NCBI GenBank assembly: GCA_013115135.1
Contig: JABANP010000119.1
Coordinates: 1 to 64,000 of the forward strand
Source of the DNA: Perkinsus olseni
Lineage: Eukaryota > Perkinsozoa > Perkinsida > Perkinsidae
Length of the DNA: 64,000 nt
Direction of reading: 5' to 3'
Position numbers and translations under genes: made by a program. The notes beneath the pieces were generated by a model. That model was given only the letters and a program-made list of their open reading frames with translations, did not search any database and had not been told where the DNA came from. Every line of letters begins with the position of its first letter. Within the stretch, counting starts at the first letter, position 1. Below are positions 50,364 to 61,634 of the stretch, piece by piece.

Positions 50364-52687
50364 CTAATTACACCACCGTCGTGAACTGGTGCTGAGATCT
50401 AGCAACCTTCGCAGCATAGCTTGCTTGGCAGGAGCATCATTACAGTTCTTCCATGCTGTAACGGATACCCTCACGACCTTCCACCCAGCCTGGGCCAAAG
50501 CCTTGTCCTTTATTACGCTAGAGCCTATGAGGATATCGTTGTGGCGGGCGGTGGTGGCGGCGGCAGAGTGGAGGTAGTGCACATCACCATCACACTCTAT
50601 TACAATACTGAGATCCTCGATAACAACATCAGCCCTGTATACCCCACACACCTCTACTTCATCTCTTACACTACCATAACCCATTGACCGTAGTGTCTGA
50701 CTGATGTCAGCATGCAGGGAACTCGAGCCTGGATTCTCAGACAGAGTTCCAGCAGGATACATTGATACCAGCCTCCCGGCCTCATCTGCCATACCTCGGG
50801 CCCATAGTCCCGCTATGGCCTGTCTAGCGAACGGTAACGATGGGCGCTCCTCCTCTTCGGCCGTTGCAGCGACGACCCTTGAAATGATAGCCTCTATGCC
50901 CTGGATGAGTACCACAACCCCGGCCCATACCAAGCTACAGGCCTGATCGATAGTGAGGTGCTCTTCACAGGCAGGCAGCTGATACCCTGCCTGATTGAGC
51001 TGTGCTAGGGCTATTGCATACATACAGTAGGTGTTGGGGTAGAAGCTAGAGGCCCCCTCCTCGGCTAAGGCCCTCAGTTTGGTCAGAGTACTAGCTGCCG
51101 GTAGATAGGAGAGGTTGGAGAAGGCCGCCACCATTCTCGCAGCATCAACCGCAGATGGTGCTATGCCGATAAGGTGCCTATGAAGGTAAGACTGCATAGC
51201 CTGGGCTACCTCTAGCGTGGACTGCAAAGCCCCTCGACTGAGGTAGAGGCAGACCTGGGGTATACTACGGGTCCATGTAGGAGGCTGGGTGCTACTCGCT
51301 AGACGATGCACTACCTCAGGGCCTAGACATGCTGTGACGGATGGGTCCATCCAGGTGAACTGCAGTACTGACTTCAAGTTGTCCATATCAAATGCAGTAG
51401 TACTGTCCTCGATAGCCATGACTACTTGATAGGGTAGAGCTCCAGTAGTATGCAGCATACCCAAGGACCCCAGGCCCCATATGGCACTCACTACGCATGG
51501 GGGTCCATTGCATGGAGGGAGGATATAGTCATATGATAGAGGCCTTTCGTAACCTCTAGGGGGGGAGCCTCTCCACCACTGCTTACCCTTGCCAACCCAG
51601 CAGCCCATATTATACTACTCATACCAGTAGGTGATATCACCGCAGCAGGATCACCGGACGGAGGAGGGTCTACAGCCTCGACGAGTAGAGTGGTAAACAT
51701 AGGAGTGAAGAGGCGGAGCCTGGCCAAGGCCCAGATGACATTGGCCAGCTCCACACCAGTGAAGGACTTGTGGATTCTAGGTAGCTCCTCAATGATTCGG
51801 GATATCCCCGAGTCCTGCGGTGAGGGCTCATCAACCTCTCCTGTATCTTGCAATGATGATGCTGAAGATGCCATCTTAGCCCAGCCCCAGAGCACCATAG
51901 CAGCGTCCTTAGACGACAGCTGTGCCATTCGACCAACTAACGATGTTAGCTCCTCCCTCAGGTCCACACCTAGCTTACCACACCCCCACACTAACGTGGC
52001 TACATCTCTCGAAGATCCCTTCGGACCATCTAAGGCGTTGGCTACTAGCCTCACCAGGTTGGCCCGATCCACTGTGAAGCCTTCCGCACCAGACCGATTG
52101 ACGAGAGTGGTGATCTCATGCGCAGCCATACGAGTAGGGGTTGAAGGCCTCCTCCACGATACTGCAGTAGTAGGTACTGCCATGGCTACCTATATGAATG
52201 GGATGTGCATAGATGAGAGGCTTTACGCTCCCTTACCTACTCCCAGCTGCTTTAGAGCCTCCTTGCTTTCTGACAACTCTAGCTGTGAAAAGCCTCTGCC
52301 TCCGTTATCTGCAAAAGCTCTCTTCAACGCTGACTGAAACCTTTCGTCCTCCTGAAGGCAGTAGTGAATACGACCAGCCCTACTCCCCCGTGTTACCGTC
52401 CATGGCCCAGGTCCAAGGCTGTGAGCTAGGCCAGTTAGCATAGCATGGACCAGTGCCCCCCGGACTGGACCCTTGGGGGCACAGCAATCTCTACTGCACG
52501 CCTGTAACTGCCATTGAGGCATAGCTCTTGTATCCGATGTAGCTTGGCCGACGATAAAGACATCTGATTTAGCGTAGCCCTCTCTAGTAGTAGACGCCCG
52601 ACGAACTGGTAACACAACAGGCGTATGAATGGACAACAGCAGTGGTGGTAGTAGTGGCAGACTATCATCATCACAGACATTGGTCAT
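50364..52687 (-). CDS. RAP-domain RNA-binding protein, probably mitochondrial
   Basis: Exon 1 (52687 to about 52240) has a likely organelle-targeting start (MTNVCDDDSLPLLPPLLL, then VRRASTTREGY). Joined in phase 0 to the next exon, it shows tandem helical repeats with a W-x-x-x-K/R-L core: VATLVWGCGKLGV, AAMVLWGWAKM, LANVIWALARL, MSSIIWAAGLARV, VVSAIWGLGSLGM. The C-terminal ~90 residues form a RAP domain (VEVCGVYRADVVIED, LSIVIECDGDVHYL, KALAQAGWKVVRVSV). RAP proteins process or stabilise organellar RNA, including fragmented rRNA; alveolates have many. Stop at 50364. The join near 51600-51530 is not fully resolved. Confidence 0.8.
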
Positions 52688-52723
52688 GGAGTAATCTACA
52701 CATCAATTTCAGAGCTGCTAATC

Positions 52724-53480
52724 CCAGAGCCTGATACTGCCGTTGTAGTAGGGCTGAGACTAGAGCTATCATGCACTGTACCACAGACGAGGGAGTGTCC
52801 TACCTTAACGGGGTACTTGATGCTTGCAAGGCCATCGCGTTGACCTTCTCTCTAATGAGCCTCCAGTAACCATCGCCGGACATTTTCACTGACGCCAATA
52901 GGTGAGGCCCATTGGGTGTCCCCTATTATTACCTCTGAACTTGGCTACCACACTTTTGCGTTTAGACTTAACCCAGGTGTAGGGAACATACCACACCAAA
53001 CCAATAAGGCTGAGAGCCATCAACGCCATAGTAGTCCTATCTCGGATGAAGCGAGCTGAATGATAAAACTTGAAAAGCATACTTAAGAAGGGTAGTTACC
53101 CCAGGTGCTGTTCTGGCGCACTAGTAGGTTCTCAGGAGCATCGTGTATATTGACCTCGATGTCCCCGCTCACCCCAGCATCCCTGTACACTACCATCATC
53201 ATCCCAACGAGGGGTGGATACTACCTACCTCAACTTGGACACGATCTTGTCTTTGATCTCCTCAAAGTCTGGCCAATTGACTTCCTTCGTGATGAACATA
53301 GCCTCCAAAGCGTTGTTGGTATGAAGGAAATCTTCAACTGCATCATAGGGATAAGCCTCCATGACTACCCCATACCATTGACTCACGCTTGGCTCTGTCA
53401 TCTTGATCGACATATCCTTCCCGCTTCACCAGGCTCTCTATGTCGAATACTCTATTGACCTCAGGTACACCACTAAGGCA
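52724..53480 (-). CDS. Unknown small single-pass membrane protein
   Basis: Several short exons: an upstream block FDIESLVKREG (near 53450-53420), AVEDFLHTNNALEAMFITK and NWPDFEEIKDKIVSKL (53340-53228), DAGVSGDIEVNIHDAPENLLVRQ (about 53183-53107), then RFIRDRTTMALMALSLIGLVWYVPYTW, a membrane helix followed by a Lys/Arg patch, and YWRLIREKVNAMALQ near the end. Joins fit 44-46 nt introns, two of them phase 1 within Gly/Ala codons. A TGA/TAG ends it at about 52724. The pattern (soluble N-terminal domain, one helix, basic loop, short tail) looks conserved, but I cannot name the family. Confidence 0.5.
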
Positions 53481-53520
53481 AGACAAGACTGAGGACAATC
53501 AGAAGGAGGCAAGGAGGGCC

Positions 53521-54512
53521 CTACTCAGCCCCAACACGTCTGATCTCCAACCTAGCGCCCTGGCCGTATTGAACAAACCTTCGGTAGGCGAATACCGCAA
53601 GGAAGCGATCAACGGTAGGGTTAGCCTCGCACTCCAGAGTACCTCCGCCAGACTGAAAGATAAGGTAGCGTAGGTGAAAGACCCGGCCACTGAAGGCACA
53701 CTCACCCGTGGTAAGCGGGATATGTAACCAACATTCCTATCAGCTGCAGCGCGGGCTTTGATGCAGAAGTGGCCTCCAACCATAGCTAGACAGAAGGCAC
53801 TCAATAGAATGAGCAGCTCGACGATTGGCAAGGGTTGGATGGTGCGTCTGAGAGCGAGAAATGATGAGGGCTGTGGTCGAAGGCCGCCTTACCTGGGCCT
53901 TGAGTCATCGAACAGGGGGCTTCCCTTACCTCCAACCCGAGGTCTCTCGAATATATCGTTCGGTAGGAAAGGTATCTTGATGTGATCCTGGTGAGTATTA
54001 GTTTGGTTCCCAATTCCAGCAGAGGATTTCGTTTCATTGGAAGCCTGCGTGCTATTGGGTTTCGAAGTGGCTGGCCGTGCCGTGGTCAGAGTGACCTTGG
54101 GCGGCATGGGGACTGTAGGCCCTTTGGGGTTAGGTAATAATTGCTCTTCTATGTATTCCTCAACTTCATGCATAGGTTGGGGTATAGTAACGTTCTCAAC
54201 AGTCTTGACGAGGTCCTCGAGGCCTGTGTACAGCGTAGTGGTCTCCTCGTCTATGTCCTTGGCCCAGTTAGTAAGAGTTTTGTTGGCAAGCGACTCTAGC
54301 ATCACCAATAGGTCTCCTATTTCATCCACCAAATCAGTGATGGTTCCGTTCCTCGTCAAAGAGCTAGCCTTATTAACTTCCTTCACAGCGTTTCTGAAGG
54401 CCGCGGCAAAGTCTTCCATAAGAGCCCTAGCATCAGGCGATTCAGAGGAGGTCGATACCCCGGCAACAAGCCGAGCTGGTAATACTACGATTAAGTAAAG
54501 GGGTCTAATCAT
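53521..54512 (-). CDS. Type I membrane protein with N-glycosylated coiled-coil ectodomain, unknown
   Basis: Three exons. Exon 1 (54512-53889) begins with a signal peptide (MIRPLYLIVVLPARLVAG). A helical ectodomain follows, with several N-x-S/T sites (NGT, NKT, NVT, NST, NET, NQT) and a Pro/Thr-rich stalk. Exon 2, joined in phase 2, contains a transmembrane helix (LPIVELLILLSAFCLAMVGG). After an intron with GTGAGTG...CTTTCAG (about 53698-53650), a ~45-residue cytosolic tail (FLAVFAYRRFVQYGQ) ends at TAG 53521. The promoter is shared with the divergent J-protein gene, whose ATG is 186 bp away. Function unknown. Confidence 0.68.
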
Positions 54513-54697
54513 TTAGTAACAATAAGGGGTGGTCACGACCGATAGAGTGAGCTCAGAGGCGATTCTGCGCAGAAGTTGAGGAGTTTCAAGTTTCATAAGG
54601 AGGGCAAGATTTGACTTATCAGCAGCATCACAGTATGACAAGAGCTCCATATGATCACCTTTCAAAGTGTTATTGTTGTTGGTATTCCTCATCATAA

Positions 54698-56791
54698 TGT
54701 CTATCGCTAACCGTGATGAGGCTAAGCGGTGTCGAGAGAAAGGGGTAGAGGCCCTGAGGAGGTAGTAGAGGTTGCACTGGCTGCATTGGTCTATGGTGAT
54801 ACTCAGTGGCGATCGAGATAAGTGTGTACGTTTTTTGGAGAAGTCCCTTCGGATGTACGAGGATCCGGACACTCAGAGCCTCCTGCAGAAAGTAAGACTA
54901 TCCGGCAGAGTATGTGTTATAGTAGTGGTAGGTGAGGGAGGGTAAGGACACCACTACTAGTGATGCTGAGACCTCCTCTAAGAGCTCCGAGGCCTCCAAG
55001 GCGACTACTGCATCTGGTGGAACGCCTGATGGGCTACGGCATCGGAAAGCGGACGAACCCGCGGGAAAGGCGCGAACTAATAAGGACGGGAAATCGTATT
55101 AAGAGGGTAGTGGGAAATTGTAAGGCATTGGTGGAGGCGTAGATACACTGATGAGCAAAACCGGTTAGTACAGCGTGTTCTACGGACAGAAGATTACTAT
55201 CAGATCTTGGGAGTAGACAGGAATGGTAACTCCACTGATGTTGATGCAACCGTGAAGAAAGCGTAATCGTGGTTCACATGTACTGAGCATAACTAATGCG
55301 TGTGGGATGTAGGTACCGTAAATTGGCACTCAAGTTGCATCCGGATAAAAACGGTGCACCTGGAGCAGAGGAAGCCTTTAAGAAAGTCTCTAAGGCCTTC
55401 CAATGTTTATCAGGTAACGTAGTTGTTCTAACTAGCCTCGTCAACCGGATGCGTTATCTCAGATGAGGCCAAACGTCGTTCGTACGATCAAACGGGTAGA
55501 GATCCTGAACAATCAGCATCAGCATCAGGGCGCGCTGGACGAGCAGTAGGGCGGCTCTTGTCAACTCAGTGGGGTATCTTCCATCTTTAGGACGACTTCA
55601 TGACAGCCCAGGACATCTTTGATGCGTTCTTTTGGAGTACCACGACAGAACTCACCTGTAGTGTCGTCCTCATCATGGCTTACACCTCACTTCCTCCACT
55701 TCAGTTCTATGCTCAACACGCACAACATCAGCAACAATATCGACCACAACGAGCCAGTAGTACCTTTACTATCTTTTTCTGAGTCCTCGTTAGTGTCCTG
55801 TCAGGTTTCAGCTTCCTGCAGTTTCTACCGCTAATCATGCTCCTTCTTGTTACTCTATTGGCCAATTTCAATGCGGATAATTCCTACAGTCATCAGAGGT
55901 AGTACCATACACGTCGTTCCGACTAGTGGGGCTCTTCTCATCATGGGCTCACTACCAAATCCAAGTGATAAGACATCACCCATAACCTAAGGGCTAGGGT
56001 ACAGACTACGCACCTCATCCCGTTGCGGTGTGTAACGAGGGAAATGCAATATGAGGTCGTTATGCCCCTCACGTGACAGCAGTCGCAGTTCTACTGACTC
56101 AGCGTTGTAGAGTACTCCTTTAGTGATTCACCGTCCTCGCGTGGCATGGTGGTCTTGTTCCCGCATAATGTACTTTTCTCGTTACAGGGTGTATAACCGT
56201 TACCGAAAATTCCGTGTAGACTGGTGATGGGAATGATATGATTTGACTACCACTCTCATATCTACAATGATACCGTGTGCTATCTCAAGCTCGCACAGAG
56301 GACGTCCTAAGCTCCGCGTGCATACAAGTTCTCGCTTGCTTCATGTCAGGCCCAAGTTTTCGTTCAATCCTACTAAGTCCTACACAGTGCAAGAGAGTAC
56401 CAACGATATGCACATCAAATACTATGTACCTCCCAGCCACTCTGCCAAGTATCCAGCTGGCTCTAATGAACAACAGTAATAATATCTCGCTGTGGTACTA
56501 TCTCAATCGAAGACTGTTCAGGAGGTTTGAGACGACAGTGGAGACGTCGTATGTAAATAATCTTTTGGCTGATTGTGATTTCGAGGAGCGGACGATGGTA
56601 CGGAACATACAACTGGCCAAGCGTCACCGTTCAGTGGAGCAGCTAGAGCAAGCCAAGAATACACCACGTCCATCATGCGATAAACTGAATCGATTGAAGG
56701 TGAGAGGAAGATGTTAGTATTATAACGAATGTTGTGGTATCAGGAGAAGTATCCTCGACAGTACCGACGAAGTGTTCAGTACTGGTACTGA
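54698..56791 (+). CDS. ER-membrane J-protein, DNAJB12/DNAJB14-like
   Basis: Start ATG at 54698: [16 protein letters not shown], then, across a phase-2 intron, [21 protein letters not shown], the characteristic N-terminal helix pair of DNAJB12/14. A Ser/Lys linker (joined at a phase-2 intron to [13 protein letters not shown]) leads to the J domain: [26 protein letters not shown] with the essential [26 protein letters not shown]. Next come [14 protein letters not shown], the EDIF motif, a transmembrane segment ([19 protein letters not shown]), and the DUF1977 end [21 protein letters not shown]. The last exon holds [14 protein letters not shown] and ends [13 protein letters not shown] at TGA 56789-56791. 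It would recruit Hsp70 to misfolded proteins at the ER membrane. At least eight short introns. Confidence 0.85.
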
Positions 56792-57277
56792 TTGAAGTCC
56801 CCTCCTTTGGCATTTCCACACTGTTTACAGAAGCTTCATTTGTGAATATTGCTATTTACCAGGTGTTACCTGGGTACTATTAAAGCTTTCATGTTGAGTT
56901 CTCATCATCACTGGTGCATTTACTTCTAACTCGAAAAGGGGTATTATCACAGGAAAGCGATGTTCATCATCAATGGACAACAAATAACCAGAAAACACTG
57001 TACTAAATACTACGTCCTTTAAGGACGATAATATGTAGGATAGTGGTTACCAGCCGTTGCCCACTATTGGAACTGCTACTGGCTACTACTACTAAAGGCT
57101 GATGGCAATGATATTACCCTTTAACAGTCTAGAATATTAATACAAGTAAAGAGAGGTAGTAGGATAAGACACTGACCACACATCAAAAATAAGTGAAAAA
57201 TACAAACAGATCCTCCGTTAGTGCCATCGCCGTCTCCACCAAAGAGAAGGTCGGTCTCAAATCTCATGACAACCTCA
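56792..57277. other. Intergenic between convergent genes
   Basis: The J-protein and RRM genes converge here; about 490 bases with no gene seen. Presumably holds both 3' ends. Confidence 0.45.
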
Positions 57278-58652
57278 TCAATGGTGATGCACTACTAAAG
57301 AGCGATTAATATTGTTAGTATTACTCTCATTGTAGTGATGGTGATGATGATTACCATAATGACTAGACCATGACGGAGATGAGTATGATCTGGATGGTGA
57401 GGAACCAGTCAAAGATGGTGATGAAGGGGTTGCAAACGAGCTGATCGAGTGCCGGGGCAACAGATTTGAAATACCCAAAGTACCGCCGCCAGCACCACTC
57501 GCATGATCAGCAGTTTTTGGAGAAGATATCGAGCCAGCACCAGGTCCAGCTTGTCGAACCTTACGCTTGTTTTGAAAGGAAGTGGTCTCGCATAAGTTAC
57601 CTTGAATATTATGTTCAGGGTTATGGAGGATCCTCTTAACAGCATTAGGATCACTCATCACCACAAATCCCATGTTAGGGGGCAATGTGGATGTATGAGA
57701 ACGAGTCTTCCTTTGCAGCAATAGAATAGTCACAACGTGACCGTAAGAAGAAAAATAATTGCGAAGTACAGTAGAGACATGAGCTTTAATCAATTGAATC
57801 TTTTTTACACATACAACTTGCTCATCAGGGATACAAGACAACATATCCAAAATACGCCACAAAGGCCAAGGACCACAACCATCATCATCACTACACTCCT
57901 TATCATCATCATCACTGCCATTATGCTTGCCACCTTCCCTCATCCGCAGTAGGAATAGCATCCACTGGGAGAGTAGGAGTAGTATGGTGAGTATCAGTTG
58001 TAGTGTCAGTGAATACACCCTTCACTACGGCTGACCAAGGTATAGGGTAATGATTGGTATCAGGACCAGAGCTTGATGATGATATTGCATTATTATTATT
58101 GTTGGCAGCAGCCGCCGCAGCCATGATAAAGTCATCCTCACTAGCACCAACAGTAGGAGCGTAATCTCCACCCTCACCACCACCAGAACCACCAATAGTC
58201 GTCGTGTCCTGCTCCGCATCATTAACAGGCATAGAGACAGCAGGAGAAGAATCGTCCTTAGTATTATCAGATGATGATAGAGTGGTAGATGTCGTCTCCA
58301 ATAGTTTACGAGCGGTAAGATCTCTGAGATTCTCCCTCGTTCTATCCAACTGCTGTTCCAGGACACCAAGCTGTGTTCGAAGCTCACTATTCTCATCTCG
58401 AACCGATTTCAGTAAAGCCTCGGAACGCTGCAAGGTTTGTAGAATATCACCCAAAAGCATAGAGTTGTTGTTGTTGTTAGAGGAGGAGGAGGAGCCAGTG
58501 GCAAGAGCATCATCAGCAGCATTGGCATCATTACTTAAATTGCCACCACGACCAGTAGTACGACCCATCACCACCCCACCATCCTGCTGCTGCTCCGCCA
58601 TCTCCTTAAGAAAAAGTTCGTCGTCCTCAGTAGTTGAAATTGGAGGATTCAT
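57278..58652 (-). CDS. RRM-domain RNA-binding protein with N-terminal coiled coil
   Basis: Two exons split by a 43-nt phase-2 intron (57933-57891). Exon 1 starts MNPPISTTEDDELFL, has Asn/Ser runs, a coiled coil (ILQTLQRSEALLKSVRDENS, LGVLEQQLDRTRENLRDL), then a Ser/Gly/Asp linker. Exon 2 contains PWPLWRILDMLSC, then an RRM-like fold: VVCVKKIQLIKAHVSTVL (strand 1), NYFSSYGHVVTILLLQRK (helix 1 to strand 2), MGFVVMSDPNAVKRILH (strand 3, helix 2). RNP1 is poorly conserved (MGFVVM), so RNA binding by the canonical aromatic residues is uncertain. The tail is Ser/His-rich with HHHHHY and VVHHH at the end. Confidence 0.68.
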
Positions 58653-58829
58653 TCATTCACAGTAAAACTACCATAAACCACCTGAGAATGCCTATCTCTC
58701 TAGTACCGCCCCAACTCCTACTTGAATTGGCGATTTCCGCTAAAACGCGCTTCGTCGTCGTATCGCTCCGCTAGAACAGCGCAAGAAGAAAGCAGATCGG
58801 AGCACCAGGATAGGTTTAGCTAACCAAAA

Positions 58830-60156
58830 ATGGACACCTCGTTGAAAGTCCCGACTGTGTGTATGGACGGATCACTAAGGAGGGGCTGGAGAAGGATACT
58901 CCTTTGGGGTAGGGTGAGGACTCGTGTACAGGCGAAGGGTGTTGTTTGTCTGTAGGCGGTCTGGCTAGCATCAGTGCCATTCTACTCATACGGCAGCAGC
59001 TATTGCCCAGGGTACTGTATTACCGTCGACGATACAGTGAGGAGGCTGAGTAACGCCATTGAGAGCATCTAATGGGGTGGTTAGTACAGTCAGGTACTAC
59101 AAAATGATAACCACCCGATTTGCTGCCTACCATGAAATGCCATACTCCATAACTTGGCGGGGGGAGGAGTATGCCCAAGTAGGAGCTCATCTCGATAGTG
59201 TTAGTGAGAGGCTGGGCTTCAGGTAGCGTATATGATCCCGTCTGTAGCTAGCAGGCCGCCATCAGGAGCATTATGGTTATTACTGGGCGGGAATGCTATG
59301 CTGGCTAAGGACTGGCTCCCCTTGTACACAGTGTCCGACACAGTGATTCAACGGGTGAACTCGATGTGAGTATGCCTGGTCGATCGGGAGACACCGCAGT
59401 ATTGCAAACGTTTAGAGAGCCACCTTCCTACTAGTGGACTACCCTGGGTACGGTGAGTCACAAGGGCCGTCACCCAATCCTGACTCTATCAATGCTGTCG
59501 TCAATGCGGCTGTGGACGCGCTGCTAACCCGCCACCCTCATGAGTGAGCTGTGGTCCTGCCTTCCATGGAAGTCGAAGTTGTGGATCAGATTCGACTCGA
59601 TACACACGCTGGGGCATTCTCTGGGCGGAGCGGTGGCCCTGCGGTTCGCAGTAGAGGGGATAGCGAAGGTCAGTCACATAGTATAACTGTATCTGCCATG
59701 CTTTATCTCCCCTCAGGATTATCTCCGGGTTAGGTCAGTGATAACGTCATCTACCTTTACTTCAATAGCGGCTATGATACGCTCGATCGTTGGCCTTCCA
59801 CTCTCGCTCTCCAAACTCTTAGCGGTACAGGAGCAATGACCGATTAATATGGACACACCTTTGCCTTAGAGTCACGAGTGGTCCTCGATGGAAAATATGA
59901 CTCAAATTAAAGAAGCGGGAGTGGAAGTAGCGATGGTCCATGGCCTTCACGACGAGATAGTAAGTTGACGACGCCTTAGCGGAGCGATACGGCATGAGAT
60001 ACTTGCTAGGTTCCATATTCACATGGTGAGGAGCTTTCTAAGGTCTCGAATGTTGTCTTATTTACTCACCCTACAGCCATGCATAATGATATCTTGAACC
60101 TTTGGGTACCTAAATATTCTCAATTGATGACGAGTATGAGCGAAGCAAAGTTGTGA
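58830..60156 (+). CDS. Membrane-anchored alpha/beta hydrolase
   Basis: ATG at 58830 (MDTSLKVPTVCMDG). A phase-1 intron joins to a transmembrane segment (GLASISAILLIRQQLLP); a ~35-nt phase-2 intron leads to MITTRFAAYHEMPYSITW. Then LWLLLGGNAMLAKDW (oxyanion-hole region), ATFLLVDYPGYGESQGP, and across a phase-2 intron FDSIHTLGHSLGGAVALRF, with the G-H-S-L-G nucleophile elbow. VITSSTFTSIAAMIRSIVGLP follows, then VAMVHGLHDEIV with the catalytic Asp, and AMHNDILNLWVPKY with the catalytic His. All three triad residues are visible. The layout fits ABHD12/13/BEM46-type lipases or thioesterases. Exon joins near 59945-60080 are unresolved, since the block DDALAERYGMRYLL is one base out of frame. Confidence 0.75.
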
Positions 60157-60440
60157 GTTTCCTAACGTGTTTCTGGCTGTGTTCTGTTCACAACGTAAGT
60201 GGCGGTGCTTGCAGAAGTAACTCTGCTGTTGAACTAGCGTGGGCATTAACAATCCTCGCCGATTTCGGACGGTATCACAACGTGTCCCTCCTATGGAGCT
60301 TCATCGGCTTAGCTCGGGAATCTATCAGCTAGTGGCGGCATAGTGTATCACTTCGTCGGGCAGTGTTTCATATATGGTTAGTAATCACCAGTTGAGCACA
60401 GTGTAGGATGGACTTACAGTGATAGTGAGTTTTGTTTCTC

Positions 60441-61634
60441 CTCAGTTTACATTCGTTTTTAATATTGTTATTATGGCTGAAAAGCAGAGTCTCCCTGTAA
60501 TCCTTTCTATGGGTGCTTATCCATTCAACTTCCTCGAGTGGGTTGCTATGATTGTGATTATGCTATTATGCACTCCTATCATTCTCATCGGTTTGTTGTT
60601 GAACGTGTTGGTCCACCTTCTACAACGACCGCTCTTCAATATGGGTTATCCTTATAACCTCAAGCCAGTGAGGGCCTCTCGTGACGAGTATGCTGTTGTT
60701 ACCGGCGCGTCCAAGGGTCTTGGTCGTGAGTTTGCAATGAAGTTGGCGAAGGCTGGTTGGAGTCTCGTCATCTCCGCTCGTAACGAGAAGTTGTTGAACG
60801 AGTTGAAGGACACTTTGGTGAAGACCTACGGCCCTAGTTGCAAGGTTATCGTCGTCGCCTGTGATTTGTCATGTGATGAAGGTCTTGCCAAGCTCCGTGC
60901 TGCCGTTGATGATCTTCCAGTCACCCTCGCTATTCTAAATGCTGGTGGTATGTATTCATGTGATATCGTCAATCTCGAGCCCGAGAAGTTGGAAGCTCAG
61001 ATCCGTCTGAATGTCATCCAACAGGTGATGCTCTCACAGTACTTCATGGCCCATCACTTCGTTCCTCGTGGAAAGGGTCGTGTCTGCATCATCAGCTCTA
61101 TTGTTGCACACGCTCTTGGGAGTGCCAACGCCTTCTACTACAGTTCAAAGTGCTTCCTAACTCAGTGGGGTAAATGCCTTGATCACGAGTGCCGTACTCT
61201 TGGTCCTGGTGTTCTCACTATTCAGCCCGGTGCCATGAACGATACCAACTTCAGTACTGCTGCTGGTTGCAAGGCGTCGCCTCTCTTCACACTCTTCGAC
61301 ATGCCCTCCGACAAGTGCACCGATGAGGTCGTTTGGAGGCTTCAGAATGATGATCCTCGGATCGCTACTGGTGTCCACACCATCGGTTTCAAGAATCAGT
61401 TCTTGGTTGCCCTCGAGTCCTGGCTTAGTGATAGCTTTGCTGCCTGGGTTGGTAGGATGGAAATGCTCCAGCCCAACACTCCCTATCTTCGCAGTATGAA
61501 TGCTAGAGAGAGTAAGCTCGCACTCCATTCTCAGTGAGTCTTACAGATTTGATGCCTGGCGAGCTTCGCCTACTGACTCTGTCATGGAGGTCGACTCTAG
61601 CCAGAATCATTGGTCACGTTAAGTGACAAATCTT
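60441..61634 (+). repeat. Tandem duplication unit 1 (SDR gene)
   Basis: Near-identical to 62661-63854 (offset 2220 bp). Identity starts exactly at CTCAGTTTACATTCG before the gene and ends about 97 bases after the stop; weaker similarity continues for ~80 bases (the GGTTCCGCT block). Confidence 0.9.
60473..61537 (+). CDS. Short-chain dehydrogenase/reductase, 17beta-HSD12/ketoacyl-CoA reductase type, copy 1
   Basis: A 354-codon intronless gene from ATG at 60473 (MAEKQSLPV). A hydrophobic N-terminal segment (FLEWVAMIVIMLLCTPIILI) anchors it in the membrane, most likely the ER. The SDR core follows: VTGASKGLGREFAMKLAKAGW (cofactor loop TGxxxGxG), ILNAGG (NAG motif), IISSIVA (catalytic Ser) and AFYYSSKCFL (catalytic Y-x-x-x-K). 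The order and the preceding N-terminal helix match very-long-chain 3-oxoacyl-CoA reductase/17beta-HSD12, which reduces 3-ketoacyl-CoA in fatty-acid elongation; steroid or other substrates are possible. A CTCAG just upstream (60441-60445) looks like a splice acceptor, so a 5' UTR intron or spliced-leader addition is possible. Codons are biased toward C/T endings and AAG, unlike neighbours, suggesting high expression. Confidence 0.85.
   Translation: MAEKQSLPVILSMGAYPFNFLEWVAMIVIMLLCTPIILIGLLLNVLVHLLQRPLFNMGYPYNLKPVRASRDEYAVVTGASKGLGREFAMKLAKAGWSLVISARNEKLLNELKDTLVKTYGPSCKVIVVACDLSCDEGLAKLRAAVDDLPVTLAILNAGGMYSCDIVNLEPEKLEAQIRLNVIQQVMLSQYFMAHHFVPRGKGRVCIISSIVAHALGSANAFYYSSKCFLTQWGKCLDHECRTLGPGVLTIQPGAMNDTNFSTAAGCKASPLFTLFDMPSDKCTDEVVWRLQNDDPRIATGVHTIGFKNQFLVALESWLSDSFAAWVGRMEMLQPNTPYLRSMNARESKLALHSQ

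Noticed and set aside
57915..57933. 19-nt intron in the RRM gene
   Set aside because: The 43-nt alternative ending at 57891 is in frame and of usual size.
59454..59465. 12-nt GTGAGTCACAAG intron in the alpha/beta hydrolase
   Set aside because: Reading straight through stays in frame and gives a sensible protein (GYGESQGPSP).
60425..60446. Relict dinoflagellate spliced leader before the SDR genes
   Set aside because: No CCATTTTGGCTCAAG-like sequence is seen at either copy; only the CTCAG acceptor-like end is shared.
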